In this document: in pieces, positions 1 to 11,910 of the stretch
Position numbering within the stretch: position 1 is the first letter of the stretch
Layout of the letters: the number at the start of each line of letters is the position of its first letter
DNA from: Gracilaria gracilis
Taxonomy: Eukaryota > Rhodophyta > Florideophyceae > Gracilariales > Gracilariaceae
DNA length: 35,000 nt
Reading direction: 5' to 3'
NCBI GenBank assembly: GCA_030374805.1
Contig: JARGSG010000141.1
Span: 25,001-60,000 of the forward strand
The notes under the pieces: model-generated
Databases searched by the model: none
Seen by the model: only the letters and a program-made list of their open reading frames with translations
Told to the model about the DNA's origin: nothing
Made by a program: the position numbers and the translations under genes

Positions 1-653
1 CCACTTGCGCATTTAAAGTTTGAGAATTGCCCGAAGGCTGAACGCCCCCAAATGCACTAATCATTCGCTTTACCGCACAAAACAACGTCATGTCAGCCCG
101 CTATCCTGAGAGAAACTTCGGGGGGAACCAGCTACTAGATGGTTCGATTAGTCTTTCGCCCCTATACCCAAGTTCGACGAGCGATTTGCACGTCAGCACC
201 GCTACGAGCCTCCACCAGAATTTCTTCTGGCTTCGCCCTACTCAGGCATAGTTCACCATCTTTCGGGTCCTAGCGCTACTGCTCTAGGTGAGACTTGAAA
301 TCAACGATTTCATGCCCCCTCAAATTGCAGAATTTTGTAAAAACTCGCTTTCACTGCGCCTCTAGGATTCAAGTCCCGTCGACTCGCAGCAGCGCTAGAC
401 TCCTTGGTCCGTGTTTCAAGACGGGTCGTATCGCACCGCTGCCCCATCGTCCTCACCCAATAAAGGGGATCCCACAGTCTTTAGCAGCCCAAAATCGACT
501 ACCAAAAAACTCACGACGGGTAAGTATCTGCATCAATACACCACAAAAATTATATTTCTGGCTGAAAACACAGACACCCATCAACTCGATGCAATCCGCT
601 TCCCTCGTAACGGTTTCAGGTTCTTATCACCCTCTTTTCAAAGTGCTTTTCAT

Positions 654-687
<34 letters not shown>

Positions 688-927
688 CTACCAGTATTTA
701 GCCTTCGATGAGATTTACCACCGATTAGAGCAGCATTCCCAAACTACCCGACTCGACTGAAACGGCCTAGTACCAAGTGCCCTGAATGGGATGGACGGGA
801 CTTTCACCCTCCTCGGTGGACACTTCCATGCCACTTTCCCAGACTGACACCTGCAGGCCGCTCAACTACAACGCCAGCAAGCTGGCTTTTCATATTGGGC
901 TTTTCCCGCTTCGCTCGCCGCTACTAG

Positions 928-960
<33 letters not shown>

Positions 961-1005
961 ATTATATGCTTAAATTCAGCGGGTCATCTTGTCTGATTTG
1001 AGATC
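1..1005 (-). rRNA. 28S rRNA gene, 5' portion (cut by window start)
   Basis: This is the 5' third of the large-subunit rRNA, read on the minus strand. The hallmark start is at 1005 descending: a 5.8S-pairing segment, then the near-universal stretch GACCCGCTGAATTTAAGCAT and AAGCGGAGGAAAAGAAAC, seen reverse-complemented around 945-990. The D1-D2 expansion region follows at about 480-650. The same 1,005 bases recur at 21593-22597 with a constant offset. The rest of this 28S lies outside the window, so it is unknown whether this copy carries the retrotransposon found in the other one. The 5' end is uncertain by a few bases. Confidence 0.97.
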
Positions 1006-1784
1006 CAAAAAATATTTTGTAGTTGCAGAGGTTCAGTTTTCTGCTTTTCTAGACAATCCACAAAAACTAAAAAAACACACTCACAACTAGCAGTACAGCT
1101 CAATTTCTCAACCAAGATGGAATCCACCTTCTTTCTCAAAATCTCAGCTCAAACATCGTGACCAATGAAACCGGAAAAATCAAAAATACACGAACACATG
1201 GAATGGCTTCTCAGGCAACAACCACTGCAGAACTGTTTGCGTTTCGAAAAACACCAATTCGCAGCAGGGCATGAGAAACCGAATTCGGTTTTCATCATTT
1301 TCAACAGCCTCACCACAATGCACAGCTACTTTCCCAGACCGTTTCCGGTCTTTGGAGAAGAAAAAAAAAACTGGCTTGGTAAAGAAAGAGCACCCTGAGG
1401 AGTGATTTCAATCGTTTTTGAAATCGCCTACAACAACTTCAGGTGACCACATCCAGTTTCGCGAGAAATCGAAAAAAATCAAAAACGGAAGAAACTGAAA
1501 AGGGGGCGATCAATAAAATGTTCAAGCCCTCAAAACAATATCTACAACGCGTTTGCTTTCCTTCAATTTTGATTCTCAACCAAAACATGTTTGGACAAGG
1601 ACGCACCCATCAGCAGCACTCATGTTGCAAACCAAAGAGGAACACGAGAAAAAGAAAAATAGAAAAACGAAAAACAGACTGGGGCGACTCGATCTTCAAA
1701 GAAGAGAATCAAGCCCCATTCAATTTTCACTCCCCATTTTCTTTTGCTCTCCTGCTCTAGTCGCAGAATGCCAAAGTCCAATTT
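1006..1784 (-). other. ITS2 (internal transcribed spacer 2)
   Basis: This spacer lies between the 3' end of 5.8S and the 5' end of 28S and is about 780 bp, long for an ITS2. It is rich in A on the plus strand. It contains short words such as GAAATCGAAAAAAA (about 1465-1480) and AGAAACTGAAA (about 1491-1501) that also make up the intergenic repeats. Short open frames across it, including one running into 5.8S, are not credible genes because this RNA is excised from the rRNA precursor. Confidence 0.9.
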
Positions 1785-1943
1785 GTACGGACACTCAAAC
1801 AGACATGCTCGCAGGGTTACCCGCGAGCGCCACTTGCGTTCAAAAATTTGATGATTCACGAGTTCTGCAATTCGCATTACGTTTCGCAGTTTGCTACGTT
1901 CTTCATCGATGTAGGAGCCGAGACATCCACCGTTACGAGTTGT
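1785..1943 (-). rRNA. 5.8S rRNA gene
   Basis: The reverse complement starts near AACTCGTAACGGTGGATGTC and runs through CATCGATGAAGAACGTAGC, GCGAATTGCAGAACTCGTG and TTTTTGAACGCAAGTGGC to GTCTGTTTGAGTGTCCGT. These are the conserved 5.8S blocks in the correct order. The length of about 159 nt is normal. The GGTGGATGTCTCGGCTCC opening and the TGTCTGTTTGAGTGTC ending are what I remember from red algal 5.8S genes, which is one basis for the host guess. Ends are approximate (plus or minus 5 nt). The product pairs with the 28S 5' end in the large ribosomal subunit. Confidence 0.96.
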
Positions 1944-2099
1944 AATTTTATATCTCACACATGGTCAGCTTTTTTTGGTTTTGTAGGTTCTAATGGTTAA
2001 GTAAAAAAAAAAAATTGTATAAGGTATGCGCGTGATAATTTTAAAGCCCTGGATGTGCTTCACACTAATGTATTACACACATCTTCCGGCTGTCCTAAG
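1944..2099 (-). other. ITS1 (internal transcribed spacer 1)
   Basis: This is a short spacer of about 156 bp between 18S and 5.8S. It contains an A-run (about 2003-2014, T-run on the transcribed strand) and no recognisable gene. Its shortness beside a roughly 780-bp ITS2 is noteworthy. Confidence 0.9.
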
Positions 2100-2157
<58 letters not shown>

Positions 2158-2237
2158 GTGATAAGGTTTGACCAAGTTCAAGCCAAAAGATCTGAATAAT
2201 CAGTTCATCTAGCTCTCCCAAGGCCTCACCGGACCAC

Positions 2238-2284
<47 letters not shown>

Positions 2285-2741
2285 TTCAGCGCGGGATGAT
2301 GACCCGCGCTTACAAGGTATTCCTCGTTGACGACGGAAAATTGCAACCGTCGATCCCCATCACGAACGGATTTAGAGATTGGGAAATGCTTTCGCATATC
2401 CTAACTCGTTGACCCGTTCAGTGTAGCACGCGTGCGGCCCAGGACATCTAAGGGCATCTCAGACCTGTTATTGCCTGGAGCTTCCGTGGGCTAGACGCCC
2501 ACAGTCCGTCTAGGAAGGCAAGCCTCGCTACCAAAAATAGTAACGGCGCCTAGCTAGCACGCCCAGGTCTCGCTCGTTAACGGAATTAACCAGACAGATC
2601 ACTCCACCAACTAAGAACGGCCATGCACCACCAACCATAGAATCAAGAAAGAGCTCTCAATCTGTCAATCCTTACTATGTCCTGACCTGGTAAGTTTTCC
2701 CGTGTTGAGTCAAATTAAGCCGCAGGCTCCACACCCGGTGA

Positions 2742-2792
<51 letters not shown>

Positions 2793-3868
2793 AGAAAGCA
2801 AACACTTTGATTTCTCGAAGGATGCCGGATAAGCCATATATCAGTCTTATCCGATCTCCAGTCCTCATCGTTTATAGTAAAGACTACGACGGTATCTGAT
2901 CGTCTTCGATCCCCTTACTTTCGTTCTTGATCAATGAAAACGTCCTTGGCAGACGCTTTCGCAGCTGTTCGTCTTCCGACAATCCAAGAATTTCACCTCT
3001 GACGTCGGAATACGAATGCCCCCAACCGTCCCTCTTAATCATTACCCGATTCAAACAAACCAACAAAATAGGACCGGGTCCTATTCTATTATTCCATGCT
3101 AATGTATTCAGGGCAATCGCCTGCTTTGAACACTCTAATTTTTTCACAGTAAACGGTGGCGGCAGCTAGGCGATCCAATTAAGCACCACCTAGCTCCCAT
3201 CCACAAAGGCGCCCAACCTGAGAGCGTCCGCGAGGACGACCCAAGTCAGACACCAAAATCCGACTACGAGCGTTTTAACTGCAACAACTTTGGTATACGC
3301 TTACAGAGCTGGAATTACCGCGGCTGCTGGCACCAGACTTGCCCTCTGCTGGCTCCTCGATAAGCTGTTTACCTTGTTCTCATTCCAATTAGAAAACCCA
3401 TCGGGCCCTCTATTGATATTTCTTGTCACTACCTCCCGGTGTCCGGATTGGGTAAGTTGCGCGCCTGCTGCCTTCCTTGGATGTGGTAGCCGTCTCTCAG
3501 GCTCCCTCTCCGGAATCCCGCACCCACGGTCCGTTACCCGTCACAACCATGGTAAGCCAATACCTTACCATCCAAAGTTGATAGGTCAGAAATTTGAACG
3601 GTGCGTCGCAATAATTGCGATCAGAAAAAAAATCTAGAATCACCAACAAGTTGGCTTGTATCTCTAATTTGTACCACGACTTGCGTCGTTTTGGAGGCAC
3701 GTATTAGCTCTAGAATTACTACGGGTATCCGAGTAGTATTTAGCACCGAAGAAATTATAGCTGTTTTACCGAGCCATTCGCAGTTTCGTTGTACAATTCA
3801 CTCATACTTGCACTTGCATGGCTTAGTCCTTTAAACAAGCATATACCACTGGCAGGATCAACCAGGTA
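2100..3868 (-). rRNA. 18S rRNA gene, full length
   Basis: The reverse complement starts with TACCTGGTTGATCCTGCCAG at 3868 and ends with GTAGGTGAACCTGCGGAAGG followed by ATCATT at 2100. Between them, in order, are GCCAGCAGCCGCGGTAATTC (near 3310-3330), AATTGACGGAAGGGCA (near 2740-2755), CAACACGGGAAAACTTACC and TTTGTACACACCGCCCGTCG (near 2253-2272). At 1,769 nt this is a typical intron-free 18S. The segment reading GGACCCGGTCCTATTTTGTT and the block TTGATTCTATGGTTGGTGG agree with red algal 18S as I remember it. The RNA is the core of the small ribosomal subunit. Confidence 0.98.
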
Positions 3869-4573
3869 ACCACACATCATTCAGGAAAAATATCAGTTTC
3901 TGCCAAAATCAAAAACTCCTGTTTCTGCTGATAAACCACAAACCACCACGAATCCCCCGAGCTGACTAACAACTTATCTACAACCCAACTTCTTAGTGGA
4001 CGAAAATCGAGTTTCTTATCGCCAAAAGAAGGATCAGAAAGAAGAAACGAAAAATATCTGCTGCTATCTCACCTTGTCCAAGAGGTCTTACTGTGTGAGC
4101 ACGGAGTTATGGGAAAAAATGCTTTACGCTTGCTACACAGGAGAAACATGGTCACTTCAACAATTCAATTCCGATGGAAATCACAAAAAACTCTCCCCTA
4201 TTCCAAAGCGGTCCCAACAACTAGGTCCAGAACAGAAGACCATATAGAAATACTCCCTGCAAAACAGATATTGTACTTCCTGGTCCGCATGCCTGCGTAG
4301 TGAACATTTGGAAATCAGAAATCGTTTAAGGCAAAAACCTATCAGACGAACATTTCAGCTCACAAGTTTATTTTCCTGCTTCGCAAACAACTGCCAGTAC
4401 TTGAATTACCAACATACTGCCAAGGTACCTTTTACACACAGAGACGTTGACCCAAGATGTGACGCAACAAACACTCACGCTTTTCAATCTGAACACAACT
4501 CTAGTTCAAATAGCTCGCCCGCCAAAAAAGAATATTGAGCAAGATAAGATGCCCAGCCCCTCTATTCAACAGA

Positions 4574-4593
4574 AAATCAGAAATTTCTGATTT
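4574..4593. repeat. 20-bp perfect palindrome in the 18S-proximal spacer
   Basis: The sequence AAATCAGAAATTTCTGATTT is its own reverse complement over all 20 bases and is followed by CGACCGAAATCGACT, related to the spacer repeat vocabulary. It is duplicated exactly in the second unit at 26166-26185. It could be a dimeric protein site or a hairpin in the ETS transcript; no function can be assigned. Confidence 0.8.
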
Positions 4594-4857
4594 CGACCGA
4601 AATCGACTTTTCCTGCATCATGCGTCTTGCAGTTTTGCAAAATAATGATTTTCCGCAAAAGCCAACGTTTCACCAGCCCGCGAAAAAACACTGTCCAAGG
4701 TTCTACAACCCCTAAAGTTCACATAGTACAGAAACTGAACTAGTTTCCTCTAGGGGGAGTTCCAGGAACGTATGAATTTCCGTGTAGGATCGCGTTTTTA
4801 ATTTTACGATACTTGTCAATATCTTTCAAACGCAAGAAAGTTACTTCTCCAACATGC

Positions 4858-4890
4858 CTGAGACTGGACGTTTTTAATGCCAAGTCTCAG
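4858..4890 (-). other. Stem-loop in putative 5' ETS
   Basis: CTGAGACT (4858-4865) pairs with AGTCTCAG (4883-4890), an 8-bp perfect stem with a 17-nt loop. If this segment is transcribed it would form a stable pre-rRNA hairpin. The same element is present at 26450-26482. Confidence 0.55.
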
Positions 4891-6139
4891 ACCCCCACAT
4901 GAAAGGTCTCAAGCCACCTGTGAAAGCGGCGAGAGGGCCTTCCGTTCACTCAACTAGCCAACTTTTGTTTTCTCCCTAGGGCAAAGTGCTCTCGCATACC
5001 AGAACATAAATTTTAGGTACCGGAAAATCACAAAACCGAAGGCCTGTAGAGAAAACTACAAGAACCAATGGACAGGTGACCTCCACCAGAAATCGTCAGA
5101 GGTGAACTCAATCGCCGGTGAAAATCGATTCTTCAATAACTTGAATCCTCTTTTCTCAGCAACAACAAGAATTCGGCCTCGTTGACTTCCTACACCCAAT
5201 TTAGTACATGGCACCCTACGTTATGCGTGTGGGATTTTTTTTTTTCTGCAACTGCGCAACGCAATGAAGCATTGCACAACAACGAGAAACGAAAAAAAAA
5301 ACCCACAAACGCATCCCCCACGGTTACTGCAGCTCTTTTCGAGTTTGCGGAAACAGTTCGCAGTACACTGCCTCCAACTCATATGTTTGGCTAGAAGAAG
5401 GCCAGCATCACGAAGAGATTTGGTGACCTTCAAAATAACCCCACATATATTTCTCCCACAAGGACGTGTTTATTTTATGGAAACTAGGCGTTCCACCACA
5501 TCCGCCCGTAAAGGGCTCCTCACATAGTTTTCTCCCCTTCTCGTTGAATGACCCTTACAGAAGGAAATCCGAAAACTTCGCGTTCCTTGTCAGGCTTCGG
5601 TGAGAAAGAGATTTTTCGAAAGGTGACGTCTGTTTCACCGTCTGGATCCGCCGGCACTGTGCAAGGCAATTGAGGCCAAGTCAACATCCAAGCTTCACCC
5701 TCTCGATTCCCAACACACGTGAACCAGCCTCACGGCATAGCACACATGCGAGGTTCAGGATCGGTCGAAATCGAGAAAACCAGATTTTGGTTTCTCACAT
5801 CCGACCACCACCTTCCCCTCATATAAGATGATCAGCCCCTTGTCGCCAAAATTTTTTTGTAATACATACCCTGAAATCGACTTTTTGCAATTTGGGACTT
5901 GTTAATTTTGACTTCAAATTTTTTCACATCAATCAATTCTTTAGTGTTTACGTAGTAAAATCGCCGATTTCAGAAACTGTCAAAACTGAACAAAGTAGAT
6001 GCGAATTGAAACGCCTCAGAACTTGACGCCGGTAATTTTCCTCAAATCCACTTTGCATGCTAAACACTCCCTGACACTTTTACGAGTTCTCTCTGCAACA
6101 ACAATAGTTTTCCCCATTGAGATCATGTCACATTTCCCG

Positions 6140-6640
6140 CAAAACCAGAAAAGGCAAAAACTGAAAACGGATGTTCCAGCTCCTAATACTGGTTGGAAAT
6201 AATTTTTATCACTGTTCTTGATACCTCTACTGATGGTCAAACGTATCTAGAGAGAAATGGGGAACAAAATCTGGAGCTAGTGGCGTCCTATCGCGAAAGT
6301 TCAGAAATCACAAAAACTGAAAACGGATATTCCAGCTCCTAATACTGGTTGAAAAATTTTTTTATCACTGTTACCGATATCGGTAGTGATTGTCAAACGT
6401 AGCCAGAGAACAATGAACAACAAAATCTGGAGTTAGCGGCATCCTCTCGCAAAATTTCAGAAACCACCAAAACTGAAAACGGATATTTCAATTCGTAATA
6501 CCGGTCGGAAAATTTTTTTGGCAGTGATGCAGATGCCCACAGTGATTAAAAAAACGTACTTAGACCGCAATGAATAAGAAAGTCTCGAGCTGAAGGCTCG
6601 CTCTCGCAGAAGTTCAAAAACTACAAAACCTGAACTTCAC
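6140..6640. repeat. 156-bp tandem repeats, three copies plus a decayed fourth
   Basis: The block AACTGAAAACGGATATTCCA recurs with CTGA at 6161, 6317 and 6473 (spacing exactly 156 bp), and a weaker match at 6630 marks a decayed fourth unit. Each unit carries the same order: CTGAAAACGGAT, TAATACTGGT or a variant, an A/T run, ATCACTG or a variant, GTCAAACGTA or a variant, CAAAATCTGGAG and CTCGCA-type ends before AGTTCAGAAA. It is distinct from the 586-bp family except for the shared CAGAAA/CTGAAA words. It sits 2.3-2.8 kb upstream of 18S, a position where promoter-proximal or enhancer repeats occur in other rDNAs; its role here is unknown. Confidence 0.85.
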
Positions 6641-6989
6641 CAGAATCCGAAAACAACAGAAATCACAAAAATTGGAAATAATTGTTTTTCTGGTTTACTG
6701 GCCCTTAACTGCCGCAAGACCAGCGCAAGTTACGCCCTAATTCTCACCAGATGCACAAAAAAATATGAATCTCAAGATTTTGGGGCGACTCTCTTTGATG
6801 AGCGCCCAGCAGATGCGAGGAAGGCGAGAAATGTATTTCACAAAACTTGATGAACAGTAACTTTAATTTGATGAGCGAGAGGCAATTATCTCTCTCTAAA
6901 ACTCTTTTTACGATCAAGTTTGATCGTGTTACACACGGTGAAATCAAAACAAAGGCGTCTGACATCGTTTGAAGGGAGTTGGATGAACC
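6641..6989. other. Spacer between the 156-bp and 586-bp arrays
   Basis: This holds decayed sequence with faint resemblance to the 586-bp family: near 6838-6860 it reads like the unit's TTTCACAGCATC...CTTGACATCATT portion. It contains an 8-bp inverted repeat with a 2-nt centre at 6910-6927 (ACGATCAA GT TTGATCGT). No gene is visible. Confidence 0.6.
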
Positions 6990-9900
6990 TTCCGGTTGAT
7001 GTTCAGAAATGGGTGAAACTGAGTTTTGCATGCGTACCGCCATGACCAGAAATTCACAAAATCAAAAATAACCGGAAAAAATCAGAAACCATGAAAACTG
7101 AATCCCGATGTCGGCTGGGAAACCCTCAATTCGTATATTACAGAGAAAAGAAGAGAAACTACAGAAATAGAAAAGAGAACCAGAAACCTTGAAAACTGAA
7201 ATCATAAGCGAAGGGTAGAAAACCAGAAATCGAAGAAACTGAAAACACACATTCTTTCTTCTTTCACAAGGTTGAATGCAACCAGTAAACCTCACAAAGC
7301 TCTATACAATCTATTTCCAAGAAGAAACTGTCATCGGAAGGATGCTGCAAACAAAATACTATTTGGGGATAACTCTATGGTGCTGTGAAACTGCAGAAAT
7401 ACATTTTACAGCATCTCGACTGTACGACAGTTGACATGAATTGATATTGAAAAATAAAGTTGCATGAAATGATGTTTAACGCTTTATTGGAAGGTAGCAT
7501 AGCGGTTAAGACCAGTTTGAATGGTTGCATATACCTTCCAATGACAGAACATGTCCATTGCAGTTGATGTCCAGAAACCGTAAAAACCGAACCCTGCAGG
7601 CAGATACGCCGAAACAAAAACTGCAGAATTCGAAAAAAACCAGAAACCATAGAAACTGGCTTGGATCCGAGTATAGTCGGAAACGAAAACTGCAGAAATC
7701 GAAAAACACCAGAACCCACAAAAACTGACTGGGGTCCGAGTGTAGTTGGAAACAAAAACTGCAGAAATCGAAAAAAAAACAGAAATCATGAAAACTGAAA
7801 TCTTGACGGAAGGGTGAAAAACCAGAAATCCAAGAAACTGAACGCACAAATATTTTTCTCTTTCACAAGGTTGAATGCGACCAGATAACCTCAGGAGCCT
7901 CCGTTCCTTTCATTTCGAAGAAGAAACTGTCATCAGATAGATGATGCAAAAAAACATTTTTGGAAATATGTCTATGGTGCTGTGAAACTGCAGTAACACA
8001 TTTCACAGCATCTCTACTGTACGAAACTTGACATCATTTGGAAGTGAAAAATAAAGTTGCAGGAAACGGTGTTCAACGCTTTTCTGCAATGTATCAAAGA
8101 GGTTGAGACCCTTTTGAATGGTTACATATACATATCAATGACATTAGGTGGCCATTGCAGTTGATGTTCAGAAAAGGTAAAAACTGATTCTCGCATGTTG
8201 GTGGGCCGAAACAAAAACTACTGAAATCGAAAAAAACCAGAAACCATAGAAACTGAAATGCACTGGGAAACAGAAACTACCGAAATCGAAAAAAAACAGA
8301 AAAAACCAGAAACAATGAAAACTGAAATGCACTCGGAAACAAAAACTACCGAAATCGAAAAAAACCAGAAACCATGAAAACTGAAATCTTAACCGATGGG
8401 TGAAAAACCAGAAATCGAAGAAACTGAACGCACATATATTTTTCTCTTTCGCTGGGTTGCATGTAACAAGTAAACCTCAGGAGCCTCTCTGCCTTTCATT
8501 TTGAAGAAGAAACTGTCATCAGATAGATGATGCAAGAAAACATTTTTGAAGTTATGTCTACGGTGCTGTGAAACTGCAGTAACACATTTCACAGCATCTC
8601 TACTGTACGAAACTTGACATCATTTGGAAGTGAAAAATAAACTTGCATGAATTAGTGTTCAACGCTTTTCTGCAAAGTATCAAAGAGGTTGAGACCCTTT
8701 TGAATGGTTGCATATACATATCAATGACATTAGGTGGCCATTGCAGTTGATGTTCAGAAAAGGTAAAAACTGATTCTCGCATGTTGGTAGGCCGAAACAA
8801 AAACTACTGAAATCGAAAAAAACCAGAAACCGTAAAAACTGAAATGCACTGGGAAACAGAAACTACCGAAATCAAAAAAAACCAAAAAAAACCAGAAACA
8901 ATGAAAACTGAAATGCACTCGGAAACAAAAACTACCGAAATCGAAAAAAACCAGAAACCATGAAAACTGAAATCTTAACCGATGGGTGAAAAACGAGAAA
9001 TCCAAGAAACTGAACGCACAAATATTTTCCTCTTTCACAAGGTTGAATGCGACCAGATAACCTCAGGAGCCTCTGTTCCTTTCATTTCGAAGAAGAAACT
9101 GTCATCAGATAGATGATGCAAGAAAACATTTTTGGAAATATGTCTATGGTGCTGTGAAACTGCAGTAACACATTTCACAGCATCTCTACTGTACGAAACT
9201 TGACATCATTTGGAAGTGAAAAATAAAGTTGCATGAAACGGTGTTTAACGCTTTTCTGCAATGTATCAAAGAGGTTGAGACCCTTTTGAATGATTACATA
9301 TACATATCAATGACATTAGGTGGCCATTGCAGTTGATGTTCAGAAAAGGTAAAAACTGATTCTCGCATGTTGGTAGGCCGAAACAAAAACTACTGAAATC
9401 GAAAAAAACCAGAAACCATAAAAACTGAAATGCACTGCGAAACAGAAACTACCGAAATCGAAAAAAAACAGAAAAAACCAGAAACAATGAAAACTGAAAT
9501 GCACTCGGAAACAAAAACTACCGAAATCGAAAAAAACCAGAAACCATGAAAACTGAAATCTTAACCGATGGGTGAAAAACCAGAAATCGAAGAAACTGAA
9601 CGCACATATATTTTTCTCTTTCGCTGGGTTGCATGTAACAAGTAAACCTCAGGAGCCTCTCTGCCTTTCATTTTGAAGAAGAAACTGTCATCAGATAGAT
9701 GATGCAAGAAAACATTTTTGAAGTTATGTCTACGGTGCTGTGAAACTGCAGTAACACATTTCACAGCATCTCTACTGTACGAAACTTGACATCATTTGGA
9801 AATGAAAAATAAAGTTGCATGAAACGGTGTTTAACGCTTTTCTGCAATGTATCAAAGAGGTTGAGACCCTTTTGAATGGTTACATATACATATCAATGAC

Positions 9901-11385
9901 ATTAGGTGGCCATTGCAGTTGATGTTCAGAAAAGGTAAAAACTGATTCTCGCATGTTGGTAGGCCGAAACAAAAACTACTGAAATCGAAAAAAACCAGAA
10001 ACCGTAAAAACTGAAATGCACTGGGAAACAGAAACTACCGAAATCAAAAAAAACCAAAAAAAACCAGAAACAGTGAAAACTGAAATGCACTCGGAAACAA
10101 AAACTACCGAAATCGAAAAAAACCAGAAACCATGAAAACTGAAATCTTAACCGATGGGTGAAAAACCAGAAATCGAAGAAACTGAACGCACATATATTTT
10201 TCTCTTTCGCTGGGTTGCATGTAACAAGTAAACCTCAGGAGCCTCTCTGCCTTTCATTTTGAAGAAGAAACTGTCATCAGACAGATGATGCAAGAAAACG
10301 TTTTTGAATATATGTCTATGGTGCTGTGAAACTGCAGTAACACATTTCACAGCATTTCTACTGTACCAAAGTTAACATCATTTGGAAGTGAAAAATAAAG
10401 TTGCATGAAACGGTGTTCAAAGCTTTTCTGCAATGTATCAAAGAGGTTGAGACCCTTTTGAATGGTTACATATACATGTCAATGAAAATACGTGGCCATT
10501 GCAGTTGATGTTCAGAAAAGGGAAAAATTGATTCTCGCATGTTGATAGGCCGAAACAAAAACTATTGAAATCGAAAAAAACCAGAAAAAACCAGAAACCA
10601 TAGAAACTGAAATGCAATGAGAAACAGAAACTACCGAAATCGAAAAAAACCAGAAAAAACCAGAAACAATGAAAACTGAAATGCACTCGGAAACAAAAAC
10701 TACCGAAATCGAAAAAAACCAGAAACCATAGAAACTGAAATGCACTAAGAAACAAAAACTACCGAAATCGAAAAAAACCAGAAACCATGAAAACTGAAAT
10801 CTTAACCGATGGGTGAAAAACCAGAAATCGAAGAAACTGAACGCACAAATATTTTTCTCTTTCGCTGGGTTGCATGTAACAAGTAAACCTCAGGAGCCTC
10901 TCTGCCTTTCATTTTGAAGAAGAAACTGTCATCAGATAGATGATGCAAGAAAACATTTTTGAAGATATGTCTACGGTGCTGTGAAACTGCAGTAACACAT
11001 TTCACAGCATCTCTACTGTACGAAACTTGACATCATTTGGAAGTGAAAAATAAAGTTGCATGAAACGGTGTTCAACGCTTTTCTGCAATGTACCAAAGAG
11101 GTTGAGACCCTTTTGAATGGTTACATATACATATCAATGACATTAGGTGGCCATTGCAATTGATGTTCAGAAAAGGTAAAAACTGATTCTCGCATGTTGG
11201 TAGGCCGAAACAAAAACTACTGAAATCGAAAAAAACCAGAAACCATAAAAACTGAAATGCACTGGGAAACAAAAACTGCCGAAGTCGAAAAAAACCAGAA
11301 ACCATAGAAACTGAAATGCACACGGAAACAAAAACTACTGAAATCGAAAAAAACCAGAAACCGTAAAAACTGAAATGCAGTTTCA
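6990..11385. repeat. 586-bp tandem repeat array of the intergenic spacer
   Basis: The anchor AACCGATGGGTGAAAAACC occurs at 8391, 8977, 9563 and 10149 (spacing 586 each) and at 10804 (spacing 655). Diverged anchors lie near 7805 and 7207. Each unit has a fixed half (CTCTTTCRCWGGGTTG-type, AGAAGAAACTGTCATCAG, GTGCTGTGAAACTGCAGTA, CATTTCACAGCAT, ATGTTCAGAAAAGG) and a variable half of about 58-bp sub-repeats of the type GAAATGCACTCGGAAACAAA ... CCGAAATCGAAAAAAACCAG. The 655-bp unit has one extra sub-repeat plus a short duplication. Copies nearest 18S are the most diverged and inner copies nearly identical. The transcribed (minus) strand is T-rich, with TTTTTTTCGATTTC recurring. Short peptides encoded here repeat only because the DNA does. 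Confidence 0.93.
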
Positions 11386-11825
11386 GTCAAAATTGATTTT
11401 TAGAAAATCTGAAAACCGGTCATGCTCGGTTTCGGTCAAAACCGATTTTCAAAAAAACAAAAAACCGGCACGACAAGGTGAAACGGTCTCGCAGAATCTA
11501 AGGGAACGCCTCCATGCTACGAATATACCCTTTGCTTAATTTTCAATTTCTATCATAATCGATTTTTGAAAATCTGAACACCGTCATGTGCAGTATTCAG
11601 TTTCGGTGAAAAGCAAAACTCGATTCTCAAGAATCTGGAAACCGGCATGCATGCATGCACAGGACTCGATGGCTTTCGGGGAAGAGGTTGTAAGGGTCAT
11701 GTGCAGTTTTCAGTTTTCGTCAAAAGAGATTTTCAGCAAAACCGAAAATCGATTTTTCGAAGGACTGAAAACCAACATGCACAGGATTCAGAAGCTTGCG
11801 GGGTCTAGGAGTTTAGGGGAGTTCA

Positions 11826-11910
11826 ATGATAATAATTTACGTGTAAACGATGTACTATACTATATACTACACTACTCTACAAAAAACTTAGTTTTCGATT
11901 TTGGTCAGAA
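11826..11910. repeat. AT-rich module 1 inside the G-rich array
   Basis: This carries the order TGTAAACGAT, ACTATACTATATACTACACT, CTCTAC and AACTTAGTTTTCG. It is one of three related A+T-rich modules (also 12205-12275 and 13464-13527) interrupting the G-rich units. Confidence 0.75.

Larger units (their letters stand above)
3869..6139 (-). other. Spacer upstream of 18S, probably 5' ETS plus promoter area
   Basis: This is 2.27 kb of non-repetitive sequence immediately upstream of 18S in the transcription sense. Because 18S begins at 3868, part of this must be the 5' external transcribed spacer. RNA polymerase I promoters are not conserved, so I cannot place the start site. Visible structures are a 20-bp palindrome at 4574-4593, an 8-bp-stem hairpin at 4858-4890 (CTGAGACT/AGTCTCAG) and an imperfect hairpin near 5773-5796. 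All open frames here are short, overlap in several frames and match nothing I recognise. I see no gene. Confidence 0.7.

Noticed and set aside
295..1001. Open frames within 28S, 18S, 5.8S and ITS regions, such as 295-711
   Set aside because: They lie inside conserved rRNA or its spacers, and their apparent conservation between units is that of rDNA.
2100..3868. Group I intron in 18S (common in some red algae)
   Set aside because: 18S is continuous at 1,769 nt with all conserved blocks at normal spacing.
8389..11005. A 67-codon minus-strand open frame repeated at 8389, 9561, 10147 and 10802 (and again in the second unit)
   Set aside because: It recurs because it lies in the 586-bp DNA repeat; it has no recognisable domain, and the same DNA is open in other frames too. 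It is non-coding spacer.
6990..11385. CRISPR-like array
   Set aside because: Units are long tandem copies with no unique spacers and sit in eukaryotic rDNA.
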